Shown here: piece by piece, positions 47,844 to 57,131 of the stretch
Numbering within the stretch: the stretch's first letter is position 1
Layout: each line of letters starts with the position of its first letter
Assembly (NCBI GenBank): GCA_045642465.1
Contig: JAZUIY010000015.1
Coordinates: 310,001-374,000 of the forward strand
Direction: 5' to 3'
Source of the DNA: RUG420 sp045642465
GTDB lineage: Bacteria; Bacillota; Clostridia; Oscillospirales; Acutalibacteraceae
DNA length: 64,000 bases
The notes under the pieces: model-generated
What the model was told of the DNA's origin: nothing
The model's input: the letters and a program-made list of their open reading frames with translations, nothing else
Database searches by the model: none
Made by a program: the position numbers and the translations under genes

Positions 47844-49132
47844 TGTGCCAGAACAGCTTCTAGATGTTCTCTGACGTCTCCAGCTAAGTAGAGAGAACCA
47901 CAGACAATGGTTGGACGTCCGTCGGCTAAGGCCAGGGTTTTGTCCGCTGCATCCACTGGAGAAGATACGGCAAAGACCTTGTCTGCCGGGAATCCGGTGG
48001 CCAAGATGGCATCCTTAAGGTCTTCGGCTTTCATGGCCCGTGAATTACTTGGGGTGCAGGTGACAATGGTGTCAGCAAGTGGAGTAAGGCTAGCTACCAT
48101 GGTGTTCACTTCTTTGTCTGCCATAACGCCCATCATGAATACCCGGCTGCCGTCTTCGGTGTGCTTGGCAAGGGCGTTAGTTAAAGCGGCAACGCCACCG
48201 GCGTTATGCCCACCGTCTAAGAGAACCAACGGTTCTTTTCGGAGCACTTCTAAACGGGCCGGAATGCGGGTTTCTTCTAAGCCGGCTTTCACATGTTCCG
48301 GAGAAATGTGGAAGCCCTGGTTTTGCAGTTCCCGGATGAGCCCCAGGGTGACACCTAAGTTTTGTACCTGATGGTCTCCTACCAGCGGCAGAATGAATTC
48401 CATGCCGTCGGCTTGCATATGCATACCATAAATGGAGGCACCGGTAATGGCAATGCCTTCGGTGGAACCAATGGTCAGGGTGCAGCCTTTTTCTGCTGCA
48501 ATGTCTTTCAATACCTTCAGCGCAGCTTCTGGCTGACCTTCACAGGTAACCACCGGTCTGCCCGGTTTCATAATGCCGGCCTTTTGGAAGGCAATTTCTT
48601 CAATGGTGTCTCCCAAAATGGCGGTGTGGTCTAAGGACAGGGAAACAATGCCGCAGACCAATGGGTTTTCAATGACATTGGTGGAATCTAACAGTCCACC
48701 CAGCCCTACTTCTAAAACAACCACTTCACACTTTTCATACTGGAAGTATAAAAAGCCAAGGGCGGTAATGATTTCAAATTCCGTTGGCTGAATGCCAAGG
48801 GTGGCCAAATCATCTACGGCGTTTTTGACCTTCTGGGTCAATTCTCCCATGACGTCTTTGTCAATGTAGTGTCCATCTACACGGATGCGTTCTCTGAAAT
48901 CAACAATATAAGGGGAGGTGAAGAGGCCAACATGATACCCGGCAGCATGGAGAATGTTTGCGGTTTCGGTGCAAACGGAGCCTTTGCCATTGGTGCCGGC
49001 AACATGAATATATTGCATTCCTTTTTCCGGATGGCCTAAGCGGTCCAGCAGTCCGTCAATGCGTTCCATGCCCGGTTTTAGTCCATAAATTGCCTGGCTT
49101 TCAATGTAGTTGACAGCTTCTTCGTAATTCAT
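47840..49132 (-). CDS. folC: Folylpolyglutamate synthase / dihydrofolate synthase
   Basis: 430-aa ATP ligase that adds glutamate to folates. Mur-ligase fold with P-loop VAGTNGKGS (44-52), FTSPYIVDFRERIR, the DHTAILGDTIEEIAFQKAGI loop and LDGGHNAGG at the C-terminal domain. Length is normal. Its ATG overlaps the stop of the LytTR regulator upstream (ATGA), giving translational coupling to a gene with no known folate link. Confidence 0.95.
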   Translation of the reverse strand: MNYEEAVNYIESQAIYGLKPGMERIDGLLDRLGHPEKGMQYIHVAGTNGKGSVCTETANILHAAGYHVGLFTSPYIVDFRERIRVDGHYIDKDVMGELTQKVKNAVDDLATLGIQPTEFEIITALGFLYFQYEKCEVVVLEVGLGGLLDSTNVIENPLVCGIVSLSLDHTAILGDTIEEIAFQKAGIMKPGRPVVTCEGQPEAALKVLKDIAAEKGCTLTIGSTEGIAITGASIYGMHMQADGMEFILPLVGDHQVQNLGVTLGLIRELQNQGFHISPEHVKAGLEETRIPARLEVLRKEPLVLLDGGHNAGGVAALTNALAKHTEDGSRVFMMGVMADKEVNTMVASLTPLADTIVTCTPSNSRAMKAEDLKDAILATGFPADKVFAVSSPVDAADKTLALADGRPTIVCGSLYLAGDVREHLEAVLAH

Positions 49133-49833
49133 ATTGCATTATACCTTCTTACAAAATTGTTGTAGTCCAGAAGAAACGCCACTTTTCGTCTCCGACTGAG
49201 GGGTACCACCGCCTCGTTGGAGAGAACGACGTTTTCTTCGTTGATCCGTTGGATGAACTGGAGGTTTACCGTGTAAGACCGATGGGTCTGATAGAAAAAC
49301 TCCTCCGGTAATTGCACTAAGATTTCAGCATAAGGAGTACCGGATAACAACTCATCCTTTTTGGTATGTATTATACACTCTTTTCCTTTTGCTTCTAAAT
49401 AGGCAATGTGGTCGGAAGAAATGGAGCGGTAAGCATTTCCTATTTTAACAATGATGATACGGTATGCAAAGAGGTCTTTGCGGTAGGAATCCAAGGCTTC
49501 AAAAACAATGGTCTGTGTGACGGGCTTCAAAAGATACCGGTGGGCTTTGACAGCAAAGGATTCATACACTTTATCTGCGGAGGAGGACATAAGTACCAGG
49601 GCGGCCTGGGTGTTTTTTGTGCGAACCAGCCTGGCAGTTTCCACAGCAGAGCGGTGGTCAAAGGAGTCGTCAATGAAGAGGATGTCGTAGTATTCCTCTG
49701 AATTGAGCAAGTCCTTTAAGGCAGCATAGGGAAGGATGCAGATGTCCAGGCACCGGCGCTTCCCATACTCGGTAATGGTTTTTCGCAAAAATTCATCGAA
49801 TTTTTTGTCGGAAGTCAAAATTCCAACAATCAT
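49129..49833 (-). CDS. LytTR-family response regulator
   Basis: 234-aa regulator. Receiver domain about 1-115 with YDILFIDDS (phospho-acceptor Asp55 or 56), a Ser at the switch position (LMSSS) and the KP motif at LLKPVTQ. LytTR DNA-binding domain about 128-234 with ISSDHIAYLEAKGKECIIHT and FFYQTHRSYTVNLQFI. I chose the third ATG (49833), 8 bases after AAGGAG; two earlier ATGs sit too near it. No histidine kinase gene is adjacent. It overlaps folC by 4 bases. Confidence 0.88.
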   Translation of the reverse strand: MIVGILTSDKKFDEFLRKTITEYGKRRCLDICILPYAALKDLLNSEEYYDILFIDDSFDHRSAVETARLVRTKNTQAALVLMSSSADKVYESFAVKAHRYLLKPVTQTIVFEALDSYRKDLFAYRIIIVKIGNAYRSISSDHIAYLEAKGKECIIHTKKDELLSGTPYAEILVQLPEEFFYQTHRSYTVNLQFIQRINEENVVLSNEAVVPLSRRRKVAFLLDYNNFVRRYNAI

Positions 49834-50050
49834 ATGCATTTCTCCTTTCAATTAGGTGAGAGGGGACGGAACAGAAGGCCCTCACACCGTCTATGGTATG
49901 CATGGGCGATGTAGTGTGGCAAAGCACAAACCACTCATGCGTATCAGTGGGTTTCTCTTTTGGAAGAGAACGCCAATCAAACTGATTTTGTGCGGGAATC
50001 CCAATATGCCAGTGAAAAAAGAGTACACTGCACCAAAAGGAGGACGTACT

Positions 50051-50734
50051 ATGTTTGATGCATTACAGTCTACTAATCATATCTTGGTATACCGGTTTCT
50101 AGAGGGTGAACCTTTGGACAGGTTTGCGGCCGGAATGCTGCAAAATAAAAAGTTGAAACACTTTTTGCTGGTCAGCATGACGGCAGAAGGGGAGCAGCCG
50201 GTACTGCGGATTCCGGTGGATGGCTTCGTGCCGTTGCCGGAATGGCTGGTAAACTGCAAGGACCCTCGGGGGCTGGACATCCTGTGGGCCAGCCTGTTGG
50301 CTGCCAACCGGGAGCGGGAAGACATTCTGCTTCCTACAGAGGATTGGCTGCTTCACCCGCAGTTTACCTTTGTGGAACAGGACACCGGAGAAGTCCGGTT
50401 CCTGTTACTGCCAACGCCCTTTGCCTCCTGCTTACAAAACACCCCGCGGGAGTTTTTGCGGGAGGCTGCAGCCTATTGTATTGGCACTCCCCTGGAGGAA
50501 TCCGCCTTGCGGCTGCTCCGCATTTTGAACGACCCGTCCGTTTCAGACGAAAGATTATGGCATTTGGCAGAAACTCCTCTTCCAGAGGAAAAACTGGCTG
50601 TCCACCAACCGAAAAATCCGCCCGTTTTGAACGAACGGGTTTTGGGACCGCAAAATGCGGCCCCTCCTAAGCCGGAGAAAAAGAAGGGGTGGAAGGAAAA
50701 ACTGAACACCTTAATCAATGGGACAGAGGCTTAG
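50051..50734 (+). CDS. DUF6382-like protein of unknown function
   Basis: 227-aa protein from the ATG at 50051, which has RBS AAAGGAGGAC; the frame is open further upstream but without a ribosome site. The N-terminal YRFLEGEPLDRFAAGMLQNKKLKHFL followed by a ~150-residue mixed domain resembles the DUF6382 module that often precedes FHA domains in Clostridia. Here no FHA domain follows; the C-terminus is a Pro/Lys linker ending in WKEKLNTLING. Function unknown. Confidence 0.6.
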   Translation: MFDALQSTNHILVYRFLEGEPLDRFAAGMLQNKKLKHFLLVSMTAEGEQPVLRIPVDGFVPLPEWLVNCKDPRGLDILWASLLAANREREDILLPTEDWLLHPQFTFVEQDTGEVRFLLLPTPFASCLQNTPREFLREAAAYCIGTPLEESALRLLRILNDPSVSDERLWHLAETPLPEEKLAVHQPKNPPVLNERVLGPQNAAPPKPEKKKGWKEKLNTLINGTEA

Positions 50735-50779
50735 GAGTATGGTATAGTAGAGTTACCTTTTTAAATAGGGAGTAATACC

Positions 50780-51964
50780 ATGCAAAGCTTAAGCAACCGA
50801 ACCGAAAGTTTTACCGATTCCGTCATTCGTAGAATGACTCGTATATCCAATCAGTATGGTGCCATCAACTTGTCCCAGGGGTTCCCGGACTTTGATCCGC
50901 CAAAGGAACTGACCGACAAGCTGGCCGAAGTGGCCGGAAAGGGCCCGCATCAGTATGCACTGACCTGGGGCGCCCAGAATTTCCGGGAAGCACTGGCCAA
51001 AAAGCACGAACACTTTTCCGGACAGAAAATTGACCCGGATGGAGAAATTGTGGTTACCTGTGGCTCTACCGAAGCCATGATGTGTGCCATGATGACCGTG
51101 GTAAACCCGGGAGACAACGTGGTTATTTTCAGCCCATTCTATGAAAACTACGGCGCTGACACCATTTTGTCCGGTGCCAACCCAATTTATGTGCCGCTGA
51201 ACCCGCCGGACTTTTCCTTTGACCCGGTGGTTTTGGAAGAGGCTTTCAAACAGAACGCCAAAGCCATGATTCTCTGCAACCCATCCAACCCAAGCGGAAA
51301 GGTGTTTACCAGAGAGGAACTGCAAATCATTGCAGACCTGGCACAAAAATATGACACCTACGTTATTACCGACGAAGTGTACGAACACATTTTGTATGCC
51401 CCGCATGTACATACCTATCTTTCTACCCTGCCGGGCATGAGAGAGCGCACCATCATGTGTAACTCTCTTTCCAAAACCTATTCCATTACCGGCTGGCGCA
51501 TTGGATACATCATTGCTCCGCCGGAAATCATTGACCGGGCCAAGAAAGTCCACGACTTCTTAACCGTCGGTGCAGCGGCACCACTGCAGGAAGCCGTTGT
51601 CACCGGACTGGAGTCTGGTGACGAGTATTACGAAGAACTCCAGGCCCACTACACTCACATGAAAAATCTCTTTGTGGGCGGCCTCCGGGATTTGGGCTTT
51701 TCCTTTACCGAACCGGAAGGGGCCTATTACGTCATGGTGGACTTCAGCGAGTTCGGCGTAAAAGATGACCTGAAGTTCTGTGAATGGATGGCACAGTACG
51801 TGGGCGTAGCCGGTGTTCCGGGCTCCAGCTTCTTTAGAGAAGACGTTCACAACTATGTCCGCTTCCACTTTGCCAAGGTGGATGACACCTTGAATGAGGC
51901 TTTGAAGCGGTTAGCAAAGCTGCGGGAGCTGGCGGAAAACGCCACCGATGTGGACTGGAAATAA
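50780..51964 (+). CDS. PLP-dependent aminotransferase (class I/II)
   Basis: 394-aa fold-type I aminotransferase. Schiff-base Lys232 in NSLSKTYSITGWRIGY; earlier NPSNPSGKVF and YVITDEVYEHILY provide the Asn and Asp/Tyr ligands of PLP; RFHFAK carries the C-terminal Arg for the substrate carboxylate. Closest to the methionine/aromatic/aspartate aminotransferase subgroups (MLSQGFPDFDPP-like start). Substrate is not certain. It could supply indolepyruvate-type keto acids to IorAB at 58786. Confidence 0.9.
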   Translation: MQSLSNRTESFTDSVIRRMTRISNQYGAINLSQGFPDFDPPKELTDKLAEVAGKGPHQYALTWGAQNFREALAKKHEHFSGQKIDPDGEIVVTCGSTEAMMCAMMTVVNPGDNVVIFSPFYENYGADTILSGANPIYVPLNPPDFSFDPVVLEEAFKQNAKAMILCNPSNPSGKVFTREELQIIADLAQKYDTYVITDEVYEHILYAPHVHTYLSTLPGMRERTIMCNSLSKTYSITGWRIGYIIAPPEIIDRAKKVHDFLTVGAAAPLQEAVVTGLESGDEYYEELQAHYTHMKNLFVGGLRDLGFSFTEPEGAYYVMVDFSEFGVKDDLKFCEWMAQYVGVAGVPGSSFFREDVHNYVRFHFAKVDDTLNEALKRLAKLRELAENATDVDWK

Positions 51965-51967
51965 GCA

Positions 51968-51997
51968 AAAAAGGCACCCAAATGGGTGCCTTTTTTA
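51968..51997 (+). terminator. Intrinsic terminator after the aminotransferase
   Basis: AAAAAGGCACCC-aaat-GGGTGCCTTTTT. Confidence 0.9.
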
Positions 51998-52104
51998 GTT
52001 TGATTTTAAGTAGAGTGCTAAACCGAAAACGGCGTAGTTATAAGGAAAACAACAACACCAAAAAATCTTTTTTAAAAAGAGTGCAAGTTTTTCCGCCAAA
52101 AGCG

Positions 52105-52133
52105 TTGACTTATCCCCTATAGGGGGTTAAGAT
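52105..52133 (+). promoter_or_regulatory. Promoter of the heat-shock operon, with a palindrome in the spacer
   Basis: -35 TTGACT (52105-52110), 17-bp spacer, -10 TAAGAT (52128-52133). The spacer contains the perfect 12-bp palindrome CCCCTATAGGGG (52114-52125). Confidence 0.75.
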
Positions 52134-52142
52134 ACTTCTTGG

Positions 52143-52169
52143 TTAGCACTCCAAATAAAAGAGTGCTAA
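52143..52169. promoter_or_regulatory. CIRCE operator
   Basis: TTAGCACTC-N9-GAGTGCTAA, an exact CIRCE, just after the -10 and before hrcA. It is the HrcA binding site. A lone GAGTGCTAA half-site also occurs at 52013-52021. Confidence 0.97.
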
Positions 52170-52194
52170 ATTTCAGGAAAGGTGGTAAAGGCCC

Positions 52195-53250
52195 GTGGCT
52201 GAAACCCGAAGACAAAAAATACTGGCTGCCATTGTAGAACAGTATATTGCTACCGGCGAACCGGTTGGCTCCAAAGCCCTGCTGGATAAGCTGGACGTTT
52301 CCGTTTCTTCCGCAACCATCCGAAACGACATGGCTGCTCTGACCCAGATGGGCTTTATTTACCAACCGCATACTTCTGCCGGACGCATCCCGACCCAAAG
52401 CGGATACCGTTATTACGTAGATAACTTAATGCGGGTCCGTGAACTGGGGGAAACCGAACGCCGCCACATTGAGGCCGGTGTGGATTCCCGTTCCGGTGAC
52501 CCGGAAGCATTGCTGAAGACCGCAGGGGAAGCCCTGGTAAGTTTCACCAACTTCGCTTCTATCTCCACCGCACCGTCGGACGAACACGCTACCATCCGCA
52601 ATATTGAAATGGTACAGATTAGCCCGAGAGTGGCCATGGTGGTACTGCTGACCTCCACCGGCATCTTAAAGAGCAAAGCTTGCAGAGCCGACGTGGAAAT
52701 TACAGCAGATGTGGTTGACACCTTCCACAGCATTGTAAGAGAACACTTCATTGGAAAATCCTTGGCCGACATCGGCACCGTGTTTATCCAAACCATAGTG
52801 GCTTCTCTGGGAGCCAAGGCGCTGGCTATGTCCGCACCGCTGGTTACCATTGCCGACCTGGTGAACGAAGCATCCCAGACCCAAATCCACTTGGGCGGCC
52901 AAAACAAGCTGCTGGATTACAAAGACTACGAAGACAACTCCGGCGAGTTGATCAACTTCCTCCACCGGGAGGAACCTCTCAGCATGCTGCTGGAGGACAA
53001 TAAATCCGGAAGTGCGGGCATTGAGGTCCGCATTGGCTCCGAAAACCGATATAAGGAATTGTCCAATTCCACCACCATTATTTCCAGATATAAAATTGGT
53101 GGCGGCGCCATGGGTGCCATCGGTATCATCGGTCCAACCAGAATGGATTATTCCAAGATGATTTCCGGACTGCAATATTTATCCGACATCATCAGTTCGG
53201 TTTTGTCGGAAGTTTATGAGGAGGATACCCCAACCAATGAAGAAAGATAA
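52195..53250 (+). CDS. hrcA: Heat-inducible transcription repressor HrcA
   Basis: 351-aa repressor that binds CIRCE with help from GroEL. GTG start at 52195 after AGGAAAGGTGG. The N-terminal winged helix is RRQKILAAIVEQYIATGEPVGSKAL...SSATIRNDMAAL, followed by TSAGRIPT and the GAF-like domain ending IIGPTRMDYSKMI. It is the first gene behind CIRCE and overlaps grpE by 14 bases. Confidence 0.96.
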   Translation: MAETRRQKILAAIVEQYIATGEPVGSKALLDKLDVSVSSATIRNDMAALTQMGFIYQPHTSAGRIPTQSGYRYYVDNLMRVRELGETERRHIEAGVDSRSGDPEALLKTAGEALVSFTNFASISTAPSDEHATIRNIEMVQISPRVAMVVLLTSTGILKSKACRADVEITADVVDTFHSIVREHFIGKSLADIGTVFIQTIVASLGAKALAMSAPLVTIADLVNEASQTQIHLGGQNKLLDYKDYEDNSGELINFLHREEPLSMLLEDNKSGSAGIEVRIGSENRYKELSNSTTIISRYKIGGGAMGAIGIIGPTRMDYSKMISGLQYLSDIISSVLSEVYEEDTPTNEER

Positions 53251-53779
53251 GGAACTTGAAGAAAACCAAATTCCGGAAACCGAAGCAGAAGAAACTGCAG
53301 AGGAAACGGAAGCAACCGTAGAAGAAGCTCCGGAACAGAGTGAATTGGAGGCCCTTCAGAGTGAACTGACCGCAGCAAAAGAACAGTACATGAGACTGGC
53401 TGCCGAATATGACAACTTCCGTAAGCGTACCGCGAAGGAAAAAGAGTCCACTTATAACGATGCAAAGGCCGCTACTTACATTCAACTGGTACCGGTGATT
53501 GACAACTTTGAACGGGCATTTGCCGCTGAAGCCACCGAACTGGAGGACTTCAAAAAAGGCGTGGAAATGGTTCGTGACCAACTGATGACTGCATTCCAGC
53601 AGGGTGGCGTTGAGGCCTTCGGCGCCGTTGGTGACGAATTTGACCCGAACATCCATAACGCCGTAATGCACGGCGAAGACGACTCCCTTGGGGAAAACGT
53701 CATTTCCGACGTCTTCCAGAAGGGCTACAAAATGGGAGACCGCATTCTCCGCCATGCCATGGTGAAGGTGGTTAATTAA
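53237..53779 (+). CDS. grpE: Nucleotide exchange factor GrpE
   Basis: 180-aa co-chaperone that releases ADP from DnaK. Acidic disordered start (about 1-40), a long coiled coil, and the family signature FDPNIHNAVMHGEDDSLGENVISDVFQKGYKMGDRILRHAMVKV. ATG at 53237, with GAGGAGG about 12 bases upstream inside hrcA. The earlier ATG at 53216 is within that ribosome site. Confidence 0.95.
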   Translation: MKKDKELEENQIPETEAEETAEETEATVEEAPEQSELEALQSELTAAKEQYMRLAAEYDNFRKRTAKEKESTYNDAKAATYIQLVPVIDNFERAFAAEATELEDFKKGVEMVRDQLMTAFQQGGVEAFGAVGDEFDPNIHNAVMHGEDDSLGENVISDVFQKGYKMGDRILRHAMVKVVN

Positions 53780-53865
53780 TTTGTCCCCTACTACATCGCC
53801 TACCGGGTGATGCAGCTTAATACATATATAAATACTTTCTATAAATTGAAAAGAGGAATTTTTTT

Positions 53866-55704
53866 ATGGCTAAAATTGTAGGTATTGACCTTGGTACAAC
53901 GAACTCTTGCGTAGCAGTTATTGAAGGCGGCGAACCAACCGTTATTGCCAACGCTGAAGGTGCAAGAACCACTCCATCTGTAGTTGCTTTTGGCAAAGAC
54001 GGCGAACGTATGGTAGGCCAGGTTGCAAAGCGTCAGGCAATTACCAACCCGGACAAGACCATTGCTTCCATCAAACGTCAGATGGGTTCCGATTATAAAG
54101 TTACCATTGATGACAAGAAATTCACCCCACAGGAAATTTCCGCTATGATTCTTCAGAAACTGAAGGCTGACGCAGAAGCTTACCTGGGTGACACCGTTAC
54201 CGAAGCAGTTATTACCGTTCCTGCATACTTCACCGACGCACAGCGTCAGGCTACCAAGGATGCCGGTAAGATTGCCGGTCTGGAAGTAAAGAGAATCATC
54301 AACGAACCGACCGCAGCAGCACTTGCTTACGGTATTGATAAAGAAACCGACCAGAAGATCATGGTATATGACCTCGGTGGTGGTACCTTCGACGTATCTA
54401 TCATTGAAATGGGCGACGGCGTACAGGAAGTACTTGCTACTGCCGGTAACAACCGCCTTGGTGGTGACGACTTTGACCAGCGCATCATTGACTGGATGGC
54501 TTCTGAATTCAAGAAGTCCGAAGGCATTGACTTAAAGGGCGACAAAATGGCCATGCAGCGTCTGAAGGAAGCAGCTGAAAAGGCAAAGATTGAACTTTCC
54601 GGCGTAACCACTTCCAACATTTCTCTTCCATTCATTACCGCAGATGCTACCGGTCCAAAGCACTTGGAAATGAGCCTTTCCAGAGCACAGTTCAACGACC
54701 TTACCAAAGACTTGGTAGAAGCTACCATGGGCCCGGTTCGTCAGGCTATTTCCGACTCCGGTCTGAAGACCTCCGAAATTGACAAGGTTCTCATGGTTGG
54801 TGGTTCCTCCAGAATCCCAGCTGTTCAGGAAGCTGTTCAGAAATACATTGGTAAAGAACCATTCAAGGGCATCAACCCTGACGAATGTGTAGCCATGGGT
54901 GCTGCTCTTCAGGGCGGCGTTCTCGGCGGCGACGTTAAGGGCCTTCTTCTCCTTGACGTAACTCCACTGTCCCTTGGTATTGAAACTCTTGGCGGCATCA
55001 GCACCAAGATCATTGATAGAAATACCACCATCCCAACCAAGAAGAGCCAGATCTTCTCCACCGCAGCAGACAACCAGACTTCCGTAGAAGTTAACGTACT
55101 GCAGGGTGAACGTGAATTTGCTAAGGACAACAAGTCCATTGGTCTCTTCCACCTGGATGGCATTATGCCGGCACGCCGCGGTGTTCCACAGATTGAAGTA
55201 ACCTTCGACATTGACGCCAACGGTATTGTTCACGTATCCGCTAAAGACCTGGGTACCGGTAAAGAACAGTCCATTTCTATTACTGCTTCTTCCAACATGT
55301 CCAAGGAAGACATTGACAAGGCAGTAAAGGATGCAGAAGCATTTGCAGAAGAAGACAAGAAGCGTAAGGAAGAAGTTGACCTTCGCAACGGCGCTGAACA
55401 GATGTGCTTCCAGACCGAACAGCTTCTCAGCGAAAACGGCGACAAGTTCGACGCTGCTGACAAGTCTGAACTGGAAGGTCTCATTGCTGAACTCCGCAAC
55501 GCTTTGAACGGCGAAGACATTAACCTGATCAAAGAAAAGCAGGATGCGCTTCAGGCTAAGTTCTACGATGTATCCGCTAAGATGTATCAGGCAGCTAACC
55601 CACAGGGTGCTCCTGACATGGGCGGTGCAGGCTTCGGCGGTGACGCTGGTTTCGGCGGCAACGACGACGGCGCAGCTGACGTAGAATACACTGACGTTGA
55701 CTAA
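53866..55704 (+). CDS. dnaK: Chaperone DnaK (Hsp70)
   Basis: 612-aa Hsp70. Start MAKIVGIDLGTTNSCVA; ATPase motifs VMVYDLGGGTFDVSI and VLMVGGSSRIPAVQE; linker LLLLDVTPLSLGIETLGG; then the substrate domain and a Gly-rich C-terminal tail ending in VEYTDVD. RBS AAGAGGAA. It lies 86 bases after grpE and is followed by a hairpin and dnaJ. Confidence 0.98.
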   Translation: MAKIVGIDLGTTNSCVAVIEGGEPTVIANAEGARTTPSVVAFGKDGERMVGQVAKRQAITNPDKTIASIKRQMGSDYKVTIDDKKFTPQEISAMILQKLKADAEAYLGDTVTEAVITVPAYFTDAQRQATKDAGKIAGLEVKRIINEPTAAALAYGIDKETDQKIMVYDLGGGTFDVSIIEMGDGVQEVLATAGNNRLGGDDFDQRIIDWMASEFKKSEGIDLKGDKMAMQRLKEAAEKAKIELSGVTTSNISLPFITADATGPKHLEMSLSRAQFNDLTKDLVEATMGPVRQAISDSGLKTSEIDKVLMVGGSSRIPAVQEAVQKYIGKEPFKGINPDECVAMGAALQGGVLGGDVKGLLLLDVTPLSLGIETLGGISTKIIDRNTTIPTKKSQIFSTAADNQTSVEVNVLQGEREFAKDNKSIGLFHLDGIMPARRGVPQIEVTFDIDANGIVHVSAKDLGTGKEQSISITASSNMSKEDIDKAVKDAEAFAEEDKKRKEEVDLRNGAEQMCFQTEQLLSENGDKFDAADKSELEGLIAELRNALNGEDINLIKEKQDALQAKFYDVSAKMYQAANPQGAPDMGGAGFGGDAGFGGNDDGAADVEYTDVD

Positions 55705-55724
55705 TAGATTTAATTAAAACTTTT

Positions 55725-55750
55725 GCCAAGCCTCGGAAACGGGGCTTGGC
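55725..55750 (+). terminator. Hairpin between dnaK and dnaJ
   Basis: GCCAAGCCTCG-gaaa-CGGGGCTTGGC with one G-U pair, followed only by TTCCATTCC. It is probably an attenuator or mRNA-processing site that lowers dnaJ relative to dnaK. Confidence 0.6.
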
Positions 55751-55779
55751 TTCCATTCCGTATAAGAGAGGTTTTCCCT

Positions 55780-56979
55780 TTGGCAGATAAACGAGATTAC
55801 TACGAAGTCCTGGGCGTTCAGAAAGGGGCTTCGGATGATGAAATCAAAAAAGCATATCGAAAAAAGGCAAAGCAGTATCATCCGGACTTAAATCCGGGAG
55901 ACGCTGTGGCAGAAGCCAACTTCAAAGAAGTAAACGAAGCTTACGAAGTGCTGTCCGATGCTGACAAGAAAGCCAGATATGACCAGTTTGGCCACGCAGG
56001 TGTGGATCCAAACTTCGGCGCCGGCGGATTCGGCGGTGGCTTTGGCGGCGGCTTTGACGGCGGTGACTTCGGAGACATTGGAGACATTTTCTCCAGCATC
56101 TTCGGTGGCGGCTTTGGCGGTGGCTTCGGAGGAGGCGGATACGGTTCTTCCCGTGCCAATCCAAATGCACCACGCCGTGGCTCCAACATTGAAAGCCGTG
56201 TTGTGCTTACCTTTGAAGAAGCTGCAAAGGGCTGCAAAAAGACCATTACCGTACAGCGCATTGAAACCTGTGACGTTTGTCATGGGGACGGTTGTAAATC
56301 CGGTGCGCCGGAAACCTGCTCCCAGTGTGGCGGTTCCGGTCAGGTAACCACCCAGCAGCGTACCGCCTTCGGTACCTTTGCCTCTACCCACGAATGTCCT
56401 GCTTGCCGCGGCCGCGGTAAGATTATTAAGGACCCGTGTGACCGCTGTAAGGGCGTAGGCATGATTCGCAAAAAGACCGACCTGGATATTACGGTTCCAG
56501 CCGGCATTGACGACGGACAAACCTTCACCATGCGGGGCGTTGGTAACTACGGTACCAACGGTGGCCCACAGGGTGACGTTTACGTAACCGCCAGCATCAA
56601 ACCACACGAAATCTTCTCCCGTCAGGGCTTTGACGTATTTACCAACGTCACCGTAACCTACGCACAGGCTGTGCTGGGTGACGAAATCTACGTCCCAACC
56701 CTGGACGGCAAAGTAAAATACAACATGCCGGCAGGAACCCAGCCGGGTACCCGGTTCCGTTTGCGGGGCCGCGGCATTGACCCGTCTCATTCACCGTCTG
56801 TCGGTGACCAGTATGTTACCGTAGTGGTAGACGTTCCGAGAAAGACCACGGAGCATCAAAGAGAACTGCTGAAGCAGTTTGATGCCGAGTATATTGACAA
56901 GCCGGTGAACGACGGATCCGGCCAGCCGGCCTCCAAGAAAAAGTCCGGTTGGGGAGACAAATTCAAAGGCAGAAGATAA
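55780..56979 (+). CDS. dnaJ: Chaperone DnaJ (Hsp40)
   Basis: 399-aa type I J protein. TTG start at 55780, with GAGAGG 8 bases upstream, fits the conserved ADKRDYYEVLGV start. J domain with HPD in QYHPDLN, a Gly/Phe-rich region (about 75-125), four zinc-binding CxxCxGxG repeats (CDVCHGDG, CSQCGGSG, CPACRGRG, CDRCKGVG) and C-terminal substrate domains. Stimulates DnaK ATPase. Confidence 0.97.
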   Translation: MADKRDYYEVLGVQKGASDDEIKKAYRKKAKQYHPDLNPGDAVAEANFKEVNEAYEVLSDADKKARYDQFGHAGVDPNFGAGGFGGGFGGGFDGGDFGDIGDIFSSIFGGGFGGGFGGGGYGSSRANPNAPRRGSNIESRVVLTFEEAAKGCKKTITVQRIETCDVCHGDGCKSGAPETCSQCGGSGQVTTQQRTAFGTFASTHECPACRGRGKIIKDPCDRCKGVGMIRKKTDLDITVPAGIDDGQTFTMRGVGNYGTNGGPQGDVYVTASIKPHEIFSRQGFDVFTNVTVTYAQAVLGDEIYVPTLDGKVKYNMPAGTQPGTRFRLRGRGIDPSHSPSVGDQYVTVVVDVPRKTTEHQRELLKQFDAEYIDKPVNDGSGQPASKKKSGWGDKFKGRR

Positions 56980-56983
56980 GCGA

Positions 56984-57013
56984 AAAGGGCTTGGCTTTTC
57001 CAAGTCCTTTTTT
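56984..57013 (+). terminator. Intrinsic terminator after dnaJ
   Basis: AAAGGGCTTGG-ctttt-CCAAGTCCTTT followed by TTT. Confidence 0.85.
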
Positions 57014-57048
57014 GGTGGTTTTCACGAGAGAAAAGGGCCCCGATTTCA

Positions 57049-57110
57049 TTGACGAAAAGGGGGCCTAGTGTTAAAATATGCTTTACTAGTTTAAAGTATA
57101 ACGCTTTAAA
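57049..57110 (+). promoter_or_regulatory. Promoter and palindromes upstream of the CoA-ligase/iorAB operon
   Basis: -35 TTGACG (57049-57054), 17-bp spacer, -10 TAAAAT (57072-57077). GGCCCC and GGGGCC (about 57036 and 57060) flank the -35, and TTTAAAG-N7-CTTTAAA (57090-57110) lies just after the expected transcription start, consistent with an operator. Confidence 0.6.
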
Positions 57111-57131
57111 GCGCGAAACGAGGAAAACGAC

